Assembly (NCBI GenBank): GCA_964405405.1
Contig: CAYONT010000012.1
Coordinates: 1-48,365, forward strand
DNA length: 48,365 nt
Source: CAMCYM01 sp964405405
GTDB lineage: Bacteria; Bacteroidota; Bacteroidia; Flavobacteriales_D; Sanyastnellaceae
Direction of reading: 5' to 3'
The position numbers and the translations under genes were made by a program. The notes beneath the pieces were generated by a model, which ran no database searches, had not been told where the DNA came from, and worked only from the letters and a program-made list of their open reading frames with translations. Numbering within the stretch: the first letter of the stretch is position 1; each line of letters starts with the position of its first letter. Positions 15,749 through 24,525 of the stretch are shown here, piece after piece.

Positions 15749-18679
15749 ATGCAAAACAAAAACGCAGTCCTCCTTTTTACTTCGCTGCTGATCTTGGCCA
15801 CGCTCTATACATTGAGCTTCAGCTGGGTAGCGAACAATTTTGAGAAGAAGGCGGACGACCACGGAAAGTACGTGGCAGACACCCTGCTCGAGCAGAAAGC
15901 GATTCCACAGTCCGCCGTAGAAGCGGAGGCAGACCGGGCGGCACGCGCCTTCTTGCGCGACAGCGCAGATGCCGAGATCTATCCCTTGCTGGGCTTCTCC
16001 TACCGCGAGGTCAAGGAGCGCGAGCTCAACCTCGGTCTGGACTTGCAGGGTGGAATGAGTGTGACGCTCGAGGTCAGCGTGCCCGAGTTGCTCGTCGCTT
16101 TGAGTGACAACGCCACCAATGAGCGTTTTGTGAACGCCATCAGCGCCGCGAAAGAAGCACAGAAATCGTCTACGGGCGAGGACTTTGTTTCCCTCTTCGG
16201 CAAGGCCTGGAAATCCACGGACACGGGTACCCAAGATCTGTGGCGGATTTTCCACAACATCGAAAGCAAAGACCTGTTCCCAGCAGAATCCACCGATGAC
16301 CAGATTCTCGAAATTCTCCGGGAGGAGTCGGAAACGGCCATCCAGAACACCGAGAACATCATCCGCAAGCGGATCGACCAATTGGGTGTCGCACAGCCGA
16401 ATGTTCAGCGTGTAAGCGGGGGCCGGATTTTGGTCGAACTCCCCGGAATCAGTGACAAGGAGCGTGCGCGGAAGCAGCTGAAGTCTACCGCGAACTTGGA
16501 GTTCTGGGAGACCTACTTCAACGACGAGGTGTTCCAGCGGATCAGCGCTGCCAACGATGCCTTGGGGCTCGCCATGGCCCCTGAATTGACGGCAGACACG
16601 ACGAAAACAGCGGACTCCTTGAGTCTCGAAGAGCGCCGGGCCGCAAATCCCCTGTTTGCGTACTTGCAACCTGAGGTTCAACAGCGTTCGGCCGTGGTGG
16701 GTTACAGTGCCGTGTCCGATACCAGCCGTGTGAATGCCCTGCTCAACCGCCCCGAAGCTTTGGCGGCGCTGGGTGCAGATTTGCGTTTGATGTGGGAGGC
16801 CAAACCCACCAACAACATCGCCCGCCTCTATGCCATCAAGGATGCCAGCGGCAAAGGCAAGCCCGAACTCTCTGGCAAGTCCATCGTTGACGCCAGCATT
16901 TCCTATGACGAAATCGGTGATGTGGTGGTGTCCATGACCATGAACTCCGATGGTGCGGCCATTTGGGGCGCCATGACGCAACGCTGCGCCAGCGAAAACC
17001 AGCGGGCCGTGGCTGTGGTGTTGGACAACTTGGTTTTCAGCGCTCCCAACGTGCAAACTGCCATCCTCAATGGACGCTCGCAGATCAGCTTCGGCTCTGA
17101 CCAATCGGTCGAAGAGAAACTGCGGGAAGCAGAGGACCTGAGCGGCTTGCTCAAGGCGGGCGCCCTGCCCGCTCCTGCGCGCATCGTGGACGAGTACACG
17201 GTGGGTGCCCAGCTTGGGGATGACAACATCCGTTCAGGCATGTGGGCCTTCGTGTTGGCCTTGTTGGTGGTACTGGGGTACATGGTGTTTTACTACCGCG
17301 GGGCGGGCTTGGTGGCCAACGTGGCCCTGCTGGCGAACCTGCTGTTCCTCATTGGTGCCCTCTCCTCCCTGGGCGCGGCCTTGACCCTGCCCGGTATCGC
17401 GGGTATCGTGTTGACCATCGGGATGGCGGTGGATGCCAACGTGTTGATTTTTGAGCGCATCCGAGAGGAGATGCGCAATGGAAAGGCGTTCTCCCTCGCA
17501 TTGCGTGAGGGTTACTCCAAGGCCTACAGCTCCATCATCGACGCAAACATCACGACGTTGTTGACAGCCATCGTGCTGTACAGCTTCGGAACCGGCTCGA
17601 TCCGCGGTTTTGCCACGGTGCTGATCATCGGTATTTTTACTTCGCTCTTCAGTGCCATTGTGTTGACCCGGTTGATTTTCTTCAACCTGTTGGACCGCAA
17701 AAAGCGGGTGGCTTTCGGATCACCGGCGACCCTGAATTTGATGACCGGCGCAAGCTTTGACTTCGTGGGCAAGCGCAAGCGCTTCTACCTCATCAGTGGA
17801 GCGGTCATTGTCCTGGGCATTGGCTCCCTGCTGACCCGAGGGTTGCAAATGGGCGTGGAATTCTCGGGCGGTACAACCTTCGATGTCGCGTTCTCTCAAC
17901 CCGTGGACATTGACGCTGTGCGGAGTGCATTGTCTGAATCCTTCTCAGAAGGCGGAAAGCCCGGCAATCCGGTTGTACAAACGAAGGACAGCGGAAACAA
18001 ATTCCGGGTCATGACGAATTACCTCATGAACAATCCTTCAGACACCCAGGACGAAGACATCCAGGCAGCCCTCACCAAGGGCTTGGAGACTCTCGGAACG
18101 GAATACCAGATTGAACAGTACAACAAGGTGGATTCGACCATTTCCGATGACTTCCGGGAAGGGGCTTATTATGCGACGATTTTCTCGCTGCTCATCATTT
18201 TCATGTACATCTTCATCCGATTCCGGAAGTGGCAGTATGGATTGGGGGCGGTTTTGGCCTTGGTACACGACGTTGTCATCGTGCTGGGTGTGTTCAGCAT
18301 CTTCACGGGCATCCTGCCTTTCACGATGGAGATTGACCAGGCGTTCATCGCCGCCATCTTGACCGTGATTGGATACTCCATCAACGACACGGTGGTTGTC
18401 TTCGACCGAATCCGGGAAACCATCGGTATCTATGGCAACAAGCACTCTGACGAGCGGAACACCAACGATGCACTGAACGAAACCCTGAGCCGGACTTTGA
18501 ATACGTCGTTGACCACGTTTGTGGTCTTGTTGACCATCTTCTTGCTGGCAGGCGACAACATCAAGGGCTTCGTATTTGCTTTGATGATTGGTGTGGCTGT
18601 AGGAACGTATAGTTCACTTTTTGTAGCGGCACCGAGTGTGCTGGATTTGGGCCGGAAGAAGGAAGGTGAGGCCGCTTGA
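15749..18679 (+). CDS. secDF: Fused protein translocase SecDF
   Basis: 976 residues joining SecD and SecF, as is usual in Bacteroidota; it helps pull preproteins through SecYEG using the proton gradient. The N-terminal membrane anchor is followed by the SecD block LNLGLDLQGGMSVTLEV, a large periplasmic domain, then membrane helices with GIVLTIGMAVDANVLIFERIREE. The SecF half begins around residue 670 and carries MGVEFSGGTTFDV and then YSINDTVVVFDRIRET. The Asp-containing helices needed for proton flow are kept in both halves. It has its own promoter box and a strong terminator. Confidence 0.96.
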   Translation: MQNKNAVLLFTSLLILATLYTLSFSWVANNFEKKADDHGKYVADTLLEQKAIPQSAVEAEADRAARAFLRDSADAEIYPLLGFSYREVKERELNLGLDLQGGMSVTLEVSVPELLVALSDNATNERFVNAISAAKEAQKSSTGEDFVSLFGKAWKSTDTGTQDLWRIFHNIESKDLFPAESTDDQILEILREESETAIQNTENIIRKRIDQLGVAQPNVQRVSGGRILVELPGISDKERARKQLKSTANLEFWETYFNDEVFQRISAANDALGLAMAPELTADTTKTADSLSLEERRAANPLFAYLQPEVQQRSAVVGYSAVSDTSRVNALLNRPEALAALGADLRLMWEAKPTNNIARLYAIKDASGKGKPELSGKSIVDASISYDEIGDVVVSMTMNSDGAAIWGAMTQRCASENQRAVAVVLDNLVFSAPNVQTAILNGRSQISFGSDQSVEEKLREAEDLSGLLKAGALPAPARIVDEYTVGAQLGDDNIRSGMWAFVLALLVVLGYMVFYYRGAGLVANVALLANLLFLIGALSSLGAALTLPGIAGIVLTIGMAVDANVLIFERIREEMRNGKAFSLALREGYSKAYSSIIDANITTLLTAIVLYSFGTGSIRGFATVLIIGIFTSLFSAIVLTRLIFFNLLDRKKRVAFGSPATLNLMTGASFDFVGKRKRFYLISGAVIVLGIGSLLTRGLQMGVEFSGGTTFDVAFSQPVDIDAVRSALSESFSEGGKPGNPVVQTKDSGNKFRVMTNYLMNNPSDTQDEDIQAALTKGLETLGTEYQIEQYNKVDSTISDDFREGAYYATIFSLLIIFMYIFIRFRKWQYGLGAVLALVHDVVIVLGVFSIFTGILPFTMEIDQAFIAAILTVIGYSINDTVVVFDRIRETIGIYGNKHSDERNTNDALNETLSRTLNTSLTTFVVLLTIFLLAGDNIKGFVFALMIGVAVGTYSSLFVAAPSVLDLGRKKEGEAA

Positions 18680-18700
18680 TTGCTGAGGAACTGAGTCAAG

Positions 18701-18738
18701 AAAAAAGGCGCCAGACCGTTGGGTCTGGCGCCTTTTTT
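18701..18738 (+). terminator. Rho-independent terminator after secDF
   Basis: A long perfect stem (AAGGCGCCAGACC, 18705-18717, pairing with GGTCTGGCGCCTT) and a T run, 22 bp after the secDF stop. An A run on the other side could let it act in reverse, for the convergent M1 peptidase gene. Confidence 0.93.
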
Positions 18739-18746
18739 GTTCCCGG

Positions 18747-18902
18747 CGGCGCGGGGGCGGCGCGTCAGCGCCGGAGGGGGCGCGGGGGCGGCGCGTCAGC
18801 GCCGGAGGCGGCCCGGGGGCGGCGCGTCAGCGCCGGAGGCGGCCCGGCGGCGGCGCGTCAGCGCCGGAGGGGGCGCGGGGGCGGCGCGTCAGCGCCGGAG
18901 GG
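18747..18902. repeat. 31-bp tandem repeat, 5 copies, covering the M1 peptidase stop codon
   Basis: The core GGCGC-GTCA-GCGCC (5-bp stem, GNNA loop) followed by GGAGG and a GC-rich spacer recurs with exact 31-bp period; its TCA falls at 18765, 18796, 18827, 18858 and 18889. The TCA at 18889 is the stop codon (TGA on the minus strand) of the M1 peptidase gene. Spacers vary only at single G/C positions. Confidence 0.92.
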
Positions 18903-21900
18903 TGGACCGAACGAGGTCGAAGGGGTTGAGCTCCAGGAGATTGAGGGACCAGGTGACGCGGTTCCAAGGGGCGTACTGACCTCCCGGCGCCGTCTGCAGG
19001 TCGTCCCAGAGGGGCATCTGGATGCGCAAGGCGCCGTTTCCGAGCGTCAGGGCCAGACCCGTGGAGGCGTGGACGTCCTGGTTGCCGGCGAGGAGGGCGC
19101 CCGCGTAAACGGCGAAGGGCAAGGAGATGGGCAAATCCCAGTCGATGCGTGCCGAAGCGAGGCGCCGGCCGGATGCGATTTCCCCTGGGAGGAAAGGGAG
19201 CCCCCCTTGGTCTCCGGCGACCTGCCGGCCCCAGAGTCCAGATGCATCGCCCCGTTGGAAGAACAAGTGGTCCGCCAGCGGATCGACCAGCCCAGAAGCC
19301 CCCATCGCCTGGAGCGGGAAGACCTCCTGTTCCCCGACGAGCCAGCCGATGTACCCCCGCCACCTGAGTTGGTGGTTGTTTTTGTCATAGGTTTGGCCTC
19401 CGGTGAGCTCCGCGGAGAAGATGTGCGCAGTGCCGCCATCGGTCCACGGCAGAAAACCATCGTCCCAGAGCCCGTCCAACCCGATGGTGCCGGTGCCCAA
19501 GGACAGGGTTTGCACGCCCCGGTAACCCAGGGCCAGGGCCCCACGGGTGCGGGGCGCCTTCACCTTCAGCACATAGTCCACGCGCAAGGACCGGGTCTGC
19601 CGGTGGTCAAAATAGGGCAGGCCCAGCGGGTCGTCCAGGTGGGATTCCGCCACAAGGCGCGCCCCTTCGATGGCGAGCGCCGACGACAGGCCCGAGTTGG
19701 GCACCGCGTTGAACTCCCGCCGCAGGTTGAACGCCGAGCGTTGGTAGTGGCCGTAAGCCCCGTGGTTGAAGGTCCGGTAATCCAACCCCGCCTCCCAAGG
19801 CCCCCGGAAGTACTCCAAGGCCGCCGTCCCCACCAGCCGCTCCGAACCCCAGCCGAACATCGGCATCATCCGCCATTGAAAATCCCGGGTCGGCAACGTT
19901 GTGTTGTGCAACAGCAGGCCTGTCATGGCCCCATCATGCCGGTTCCAGCCGGCGACCGGCACCCAGAACAACTGCGTCCGATCGCCCCGGTCTAACCGCG
20001 TGAGCAACCGCACCGAAACCGGTTCCACGCGCCGCAACACCCCCCGCGTCCGGATGCCATCGTTCTTCCGGTCGTACTCCAACATCACCCCCTCGGCATC
20101 CAGCCGGATTTCACGGATTTCCGAGGCCCGATCGGACGGCGGCATCAACCGAACTTCGGTGCGCTCGCCACTCGGCAAACCCGCAAACCAACCCGCTGGC
20201 ACCGGACCCGCGTCCGTGATGTAGCTGAGCGAAAACGGACCGGGAATGTCGCCCCAGTTGAGGACCTTGACCTTGTACCCCCCGTCCCGTTCTCGGCGCA
20301 CCCCTTGCAGTTGGTAATCCTGACGCCCGGTCGTCTTGACCAGGTCCTCAAAAAACCAGCCCAGCCCCTCCCCCGTCGACGCCTCGAGCACCGCGCGCAG
20401 GTCCACCGGCGTCGGGTGCTTGAACTTCCAGGCCTCGAAATAAGCTTGCATCGCCGCATCAAACCGCGCATCCCCCAGGTAGTGGCGCAGGTACGTGAAC
20501 GCCGCTGCCGTCTTTTTGTACACGATGGCCCCGTAGTTCAGGGACCGGAAAGCATCCGAGTGGCACTGCATCGGCTGATCCAGCCCCAAGCGCGCCGTAA
20601 GCAGGTAGCTCAACTGGTCCCGCCAAGGGTACGACCACTCCCCTACCTCCGCCCAGTCCCAAAGAAACCCCGGATCCTCCTTCACAAAACCCGCGAGCCG
20701 CAGCGAATCCCCGTACTTCGTGGTGAAATATCGGGTCTCGTTGAACGAATTGATGCCCTCGTCCATCCACGCGTTCACCCGTTCGTTCGATCCCAGGATG
20801 CCATAAAACCAGTTGTGCCCCACTTCGTGGACGATGACCGTTTCCAAGGCCAAATCGCTCCCCACCCCGCCGATCACAGTCACATTCGGATACTCCATCC
20901 CCCCACCTGCCGAGATGGTGCCATCCACCGCAGTCACCTGGTTGTAGGGGTACTCCCCGTTCCAGAGCGAGTAGTAGTACGTCCCATCCGCGAGGTACTC
21001 CGGCGCCCGTTTCCACAACCGGGCCGACTCCGGCGTGAACATCGACCAAGTGGTCACCGTCCGACCGGAGTGCGGCAGTTCCACCTCCCCCTTGAGCACC
21101 CACCACCGCTTATCGGCAAACCAGGCAAAATCGTGCACATTGCTCGCCCGATAACGCAGCGTCTTCGTTCGCTCCGCCGAGGGCGGAAAAGCATTCGACG
21201 CCGGTTTGTCCTGGGACGCCTCCAGCTGCGCCGTCGTCCAGTCGGACAGCGAATCGAGCCGCCGCTGCTCCCGGGCGTTGTCCTCCCAACCCTCCACCCA
21301 GTCCCCCGTGGACCCCACTGTGTAATTCTCTGGCAAGGTGATTTGGACATCGAAACTCCCATACTCCGAGTAGAACTCACCCTGATTGAGGTATGGCATC
21401 TCGTGCCATCCCTCCCGATCATAAACGGCCGGCTTCGGGTACCACTGGGTGATCTGGTAGCTCTCCCCGATGTGGCCCAGCCGCGAGATGCTGCCCGACG
21501 GCAGCTTCACCCGAAACGGCGTCTCGTAAACCACCGATTCGCCCGGCCGCAGCGGCTGCGCCAATTGCAGTTGGACAATGTCCTTGTGTTCCGGATGGAA
21601 CAACCATTGCACATCCGCCCCATTCACCTGAAAATCCAGCGAATCGATGCCACCGAGGTCGCGCTGCATGGCGTAAAACATGAACAGATTCCCGTCCCGG
21701 TAGAGCTGCCGGGCCAGCGCCGTATTGCCATTCGCGTAGGCGTTAGGCCAAACATGGATCCACAAAAACTTCAGCGGCTCCGGACTATTGTTCTCATACG
21801 TGGTTCGAATCCTGCCCCGAAGAACGTGCTCCACGTCGTCGAGGGTCACCTCAATTTCATGGTCGACTTGCTGCTGAAAGTAAGGCGCCCGAGGTGCATC

Positions 21901-22002
21901 CTGGGCCCATGCCCCGGCCCCCCAAAGGGCCATGATCACGGTGGTCACACGAGAGGACAGCCCCGCCAGGCGACGGGCTGTGTATTCAAAGGTTGGGTTC
22001 AT
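18889..22002 (-). CDS. M1-family metallopeptidase with C-terminal beta-rich region
   Basis: 1037 residues. A signal peptide ends near residue 34 (AWAQ). The aminopeptidase-N-like domain has the exopeptidase motif GGGMEYPNVTV and the zinc motif HEVGHNWFYG (H392, E393, H396), with the third ligand in the downstream MDEGINSFNE block. The first ~600 residues are the M1 catalytic unit. The last ~400 contain many alternating short beta segments resembling an outer-membrane barrel or surface domain, common in Bacteroidota M1 proteins. Probably a cell-surface peptidase. Its final residues LRR and stop codon lie within the 31-bp tandem repeat. It is convergent with secDF. Confidence 0.88.
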   Translation of the reverse strand: MNPTFEYTARRLAGLSSRVTTVIMALWGAGAWAQDAPRAPYFQQQVDHEIEVTLDDVEHVLRGRIRTTYENNSPEPLKFLWIHVWPNAYANGNTALARQLYRDGNLFMFYAMQRDLGGIDSLDFQVNGADVQWLFHPEHKDIVQLQLAQPLRPGESVVYETPFRVKLPSGSISRLGHIGESYQITQWYPKPAVYDREGWHEMPYLNQGEFYSEYGSFDVQITLPENYTVGSTGDWVEGWEDNAREQRRLDSLSDWTTAQLEASQDKPASNAFPPSAERTKTLRYRASNVHDFAWFADKRWWVLKGEVELPHSGRTVTTWSMFTPESARLWKRAPEYLADGTYYYSLWNGEYPYNQVTAVDGTISAGGGMEYPNVTVIGGVGSDLALETVIVHEVGHNWFYGILGSNERVNAWMDEGINSFNETRYFTTKYGDSLRLAGFVKEDPGFLWDWAEVGEWSYPWRDQLSYLLTARLGLDQPMQCHSDAFRSLNYGAIVYKKTAAAFTYLRHYLGDARFDAAMQAYFEAWKFKHPTPVDLRAVLEASTGEGLGWFFEDLVKTTGRQDYQLQGVRRERDGGYKVKVLNWGDIPGPFSLSYITDAGPVPAGWFAGLPSGERTEVRLMPPSDRASEIREIRLDAEGVMLEYDRKNDGIRTRGVLRRVEPVSVRLLTRLDRGDRTQLFWVPVAGWNRHDGAMTGLLLHNTTLPTRDFQWRMMPMFGWGSERLVGTAALEYFRGPWEAGLDYRTFNHGAYGHYQRSAFNLRREFNAVPNSGLSSALAIEGARLVAESHLDDPLGLPYFDHRQTRSLRVDYVLKVKAPRTRGALALGYRGVQTLSLGTGTIGLDGLWDDGFLPWTDGGTAHIFSAELTGGQTYDKNNHQLRWRGYIGWLVGEQEVFPLQAMGASGLVDPLADHLFFQRGDASGLWGRQVAGDQGGLPFLPGEIASGRRLASARIDWDLPISLPFAVYAGALLAGNQDVHASTGLALTLGNGALRIQMPLWDDLQTAPGGQYAPWNRVTWSLNLLELNPFDLVRSTLRR

Positions 22003-22051
22003 GCTGGTTCAGACGCTTGGAGTGCGTGCAAGTTACAACCGGGGTGGAATG

Positions 22052-22059
22052 TACCTTTG
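22052..22059 (+). promoter_or_regulatory. -7 box TACCTTTG before the tatA-like gene
   Basis: Exact TAnnTTTG with 4 nt before the ATG at 22064, identical in sequence and spacing to the box before the DUF4159 gene. Confidence 0.5.
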
Positions 22060-22063
22060 CAAC

Positions 22064-22447
22064 ATGGGTGCCATGGAGATTGTCCTCATCTTGTTCATTT
22101 ACCTCCTGCTCTTCGGAGCCAAGGGGGTGCCCACGCTCGCCCGGTCGCTGGGGACGGCCATGCGCCAAGTGCGTGCGGCGACGGACGAAATCCAGCGCGA
22201 GATCCTCAGCAGCGCCCACGAGGTGCAGGACGAGGTGAGGTCGGTGCGCCGCACGACGCAGGCGGCGGTCGATCCCGGCACGTCCCCCTTCAACGGCGCG
22301 CCGACGGCGCCCCCGAGCGAGCCAGCACCCGCGCCGCTGTCTCCCCCTGCCTCGCCGGAGTCGAACCCGGCGGACCCAGCGGACCCGGCGGGCGCGGCGG
22401 GCGCGGCAGGCGCGGCAGTCGCGGCGGACCCGGCCCCGAAGGCATGA
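22064..22447 (+). CDS. TatA/Hcf106-like protein
   Basis: 127 residues. One N-terminal membrane helix (MEIVLILFIYLLLFG) is followed by the hinge FGAKGVPTLARSLGTAMRQVR and an amphipathic helix, the TatA/MttA layout for twin-arginine translocation. The last ~55 residues are Pro/Ala/Asp-rich low-complexity sequence (ADPADPAGAAGAAG), longer than in standard TatA. The ATG at 22064 is chosen for the family start and the -7 box just upstream; longer frames would remove it. No tatC is in the window. Overlaps alkB by 4 nt. Confidence 0.8.
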   Translation: MGAMEIVLILFIYLLLFGAKGVPTLARSLGTAMRQVRAATDEIQREILSSAHEVQDEVRSVRRTTQAAVDPGTSPFNGAPTAPPSEPAPAPLSPPASPESNPADPADPAGAAGAAGAAVAADPAPKA

Positions 22448-23046
22448 TGCGCACCGTGGTTCCCGGGGACGGGAAGGAACCCAGTTGCCTGCTGTGGCCC
22501 GGGTGGGCCGCTCAGGCTGAGGTGGACTCCTGGTGGGACCGAATTCCGTGGCGACAGAACCGAATTCGGGTCTTCGGACGGTGGCACGACGAGCCACGTT
22601 GGAGCGCTTGGTTTGGCCCTGCGTACCGGTATGCCGGGGTGGAGTGGCCGGCGAGCCCCCTACCCGACGACCTCTCCCAACTGGCCCGACGTGTGGAAGC
22701 CCTCATCGATCCCAGCCGGGTGGCACCGGGATTTTCCCTGAACTCCGTGCTCATCAACGGCTACCGGAATGGCCAAGACGCGATGGGCTTCCACCGGGAC
22801 AACGAACCCGAAATGGACCCCAGTTGCATTGCGAGCCTGAGCCTCGGAGCGGCCCGGACCTTCCAAATCCGTCGGCGTGACCGCAGCGAGCGGTGGGAAG
22901 TGGATTTGGCCCACGGCGACTTGCTCCTAATGTACCACCTGCAGCACGACCATGAACATGCGCTGCCGCGCCGGCTCCGCGTGCAAGACCGGCGCATCAA
23001 CTTCACTTTCCGGCACATCGCATCCGTGCGGGGAGATGGGAGATAG
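22444..23046 (+). CDS. alkB: AlkB-like 2-oxoglutarate/Fe(II) dioxygenase
   Basis: 200 residues, the size of compact bacterial AlkB (ALKBH2/3-like) proteins that demethylate alkylated bases. The iron ligands H117 and D119 lie in GFHRDNE, the second His in EHALP (about residue 172), and the 2-oxoglutarate-binding R184-x-N-x-T-x-R190 in RINFTFR. The substrate-side NSVLINGYRNGQDAMGFH block is typical. The ATG at 22444 overlaps the tatA-like stop. The last codons (RGDGR) and the TAG stop lie inside a GGGAGATAGG linker repeat, so the C-terminal tail is repeat-derived. Confidence 0.9.
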   Translation: MMRTVVPGDGKEPSCLLWPGWAAQAEVDSWWDRIPWRQNRIRVFGRWHDEPRWSAWFGPAYRYAGVEWPASPLPDDLSQLARRVEALIDPSRVAPGFSLNSVLINGYRNGQDAMGFHRDNEPEMDPSCIASLSLGAARTFQIRRRDRSERWEVDLAHGDLLLMYHLQHDHEHALPRRLRVQDRRINFTFRHIASVRGDGR

Positions 23047-23070
23047 GAGATGGGAGATGGGAGATGGGCT
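23034..23070. repeat. GGGAGAT linker repeat at the alkB 3' end
   Basis: Five near-copies of a 7-8 base purine unit (GGGAGAT, GGAGAT with A/G changes). It matches the linkers of arrays A and 27.7 kb but has no GC hairpins between. It contains the alkB stop codon. Confidence 0.8.
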
Positions 23071-23280
23071 GGACCTCGCCTTTCGGGAGTGAGCCCGTTG
23101 TGAGCACTCCCCTCCAACTGCAAACCCAAGTCCCCCGCCGGTGAATTGTTTGTTTGCGGCGCGCATCTGGTTTTCAAATTGTGCCGAATGAAGATCGACC
23201 AGGCCCATCGCACAACTGTCGTGTTGCGAAGACGGAGATATCGAACAGGCGACCCATGGAGACTTGCTTCTCGTAACGAC
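23071..23280. other. Junction sequence before the IS66 remnant, no supported gene
   Basis: About 210 bases without a credible gene. A GGGAGTGAGCCC...GAGCACTCCC region at 23085-23112 contains inverted GGGAGTG/CACTCCC arms. The 14-mer GAGCACTCCCCTCC (23102-23115) recurs at 29560-29573 beside the right hipBA direct repeat. No intact IS terminus could be identified. Confidence 0.5.
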
Positions 23281-24045
23281 AAAGTCTTTTTTGAGTACCA
23301 ACACGTTCGAGTACAAGAATTTCCCAAGGGTGTGCTGCGCCATTTTTCGGGCGTCTTGCAAACGGATGGCTATCCAGCCTACGACACGGTGACGCAGGCG
23401 TCCGAGGGGCGCATCGCGCTCGCGGGTTGTTGGGCGCATGCCCGGCGGAAGTTCGTTGAGGCCGAGAAGTCTGACCCGAAGGCGGTGGCCGTGATCCTGC
23501 GCGGCATCGGCATGCTTTACGCCATCGAGCGGCAAATCCGTCAGAAGCAGGCTTCACCTGATGAGGTGCTTCGGCTCCGGGCTCGTGCCCGAACCATGAT
23601 CCACAAGGCCCGCCCAAAACTCCTGGACTTGCTCACGGACCTGCGACCGAAGACACCGCTGAGGCAAGCCCTCGACGATACGCTCAAACGCTGGGACAAG
23701 CTCCTGCACTACACCGAGCACCCAGACCTAGAAATCGACAAAAACGCCATCGAAAAGGCCACCCGCCCTGTCGCCATCGGACCCAAAAACCACCTATTCG
23801 CCTGCTCACACGAATCCGCGGAAATCATCGCTCAGATCTACTCTTTCATGGCCGCGTGCAAAATCCATGACGCAAACCCCACAGAATGGCTGGCCGATGT
23901 GCTCATCAGACTCCCTGCCACCAAACCCTTCGAATACCCCTCCCCCTTCCCGTCAAACTGGAAGCCGATGACCGATCCCTTCGAAGGACTTTCCGAAGAA
24001 TACTTCCTCGAGGAGAACGAGGAGATGGCCACAGAGGCCCAGTAA
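23281..24045 (+). pseudogene. IS66-family transposase (TnpC), 5'-truncated
   Basis: About 255 residues match the C-terminal half of IS66 transposases. They run from FFEYQHVRVQEFPKGVL through LQTDGYPAYD, GCWAHARRKFVEA, the LHYTEHPDLEIDKNAIEKA block and RPVAIGPKNHLFACSHESAE. The DDE residues Asp (LQTDGY) and Glu (IDKNAIEKA region) remain, but the N-terminal leucine zipper, zinc-finger and first catalytic Asp region are missing, as are the tnpA and tnpB partners. The open frame extends upstream to 23146 only by chance. A dead IS remnant marking past insertion next to the HigBA pair. Confidence 0.88.
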
Positions 24046-24142
24046 CGGAGGGAACACATCATCCTCCGCACAACGGCAATACGCCCGTTACCGGCGGGTT
24101 ACAATGTACATCCCCCACTCCCATCCCATTCCTGAAACAAAC

Positions 24143-24173
24143 TTGGAAAATAGTAACTTATAAGTTACGTTTG
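24143..24173 (+). promoter_or_regulatory. HigBA promoter with 16-bp palindromic operator
   Basis: A TTG (24143-24145), 20 bp of spacing and TACGTTTG (24166-24173) match the Bacteroidota -33/-7 promoter. The perfect palindrome GTAACTTATAAGTTAC (24153-24168) lies between and overlaps the -7 box, as expected of an autoregulatory antitoxin operator. Only one base separates the -7 box from the ATG at 24175, so the mRNA should be leaderless unless translation starts elsewhere. Confidence 0.6.
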
Positions 24174-24174
24174 T

Positions 24175-24525
24175 ATGGTCAATCAAAAAGTCCGTGAAGT
24201 TGTTGAATTTGAAAATCACTTCAGTGAATTCCTCAAGAAGCAACCCATTAAGGTTCAAAACAAACTATTTAAGATCATTGAAGCCATAGAAACACTCGAA
24301 AGAGTGCCGAGCAATTATCTAAAAATGCTTGTTGGGACAAATGGACTTTATGAAGCACGGATTCAGCTAGGAACTGACATCTGGAGAGTGTTTTGCTTTT
24401 TTGACAATGGGAAACTGGTCATTTTGCTAAATGGTTTCATCAAGAAGACCCAAAAGACTCCAAAAAATGAAATTGAAAAGGCTCTTCAATTAATGCAGAA
24501 ATACCATGACACAAAGACCAAATGA
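24175..24525 (+). CDS. higB: HigB-like toxin (RelE/Gp49 family)
   Basis: 116 residues of the phage-derived Gp49-like/HigB branch of RelE-fold mRNA interferases. Typical blocks are LKMLVGTNGLYEARIQLG, then DIWRVFCFFDNGKLVILLNGFIKK, then TPKNEIEKALQLM. The toxin-before-antitoxin order is characteristic of higBA. Base composition is distinctly AT-rich with A-ending codons, unlike all flanking genes, which signals recent transfer. The ATG at 24175 directly follows the palindromic promoter; no other in-frame ATG lies near. Confidence 0.85.
   Translation: MVNQKVREVVEFENHFSEFLKKQPIKVQNKLFKIIEAIETLERVPSNYLKMLVGTNGLYEARIQLGTDIWRVFCFFDNGKLVILLNGFIKKTQKTPKNEIEKALQLMQKYHDTKTK

Noticed and set aside
20305..23046. 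A 913-codon plus-strand open frame ending in AlkB
   Set aside because: Most is antisense to the M1 peptidase; AlkB signatures begin at 22444, where an ATGA overlap supplies the start.
23146..23280. Start of the IS66 transposase at 23146
   Set aside because: The residues before FFEYQ do not resemble IS66, so the real homology begins at about 23281 and the gene is truncated.
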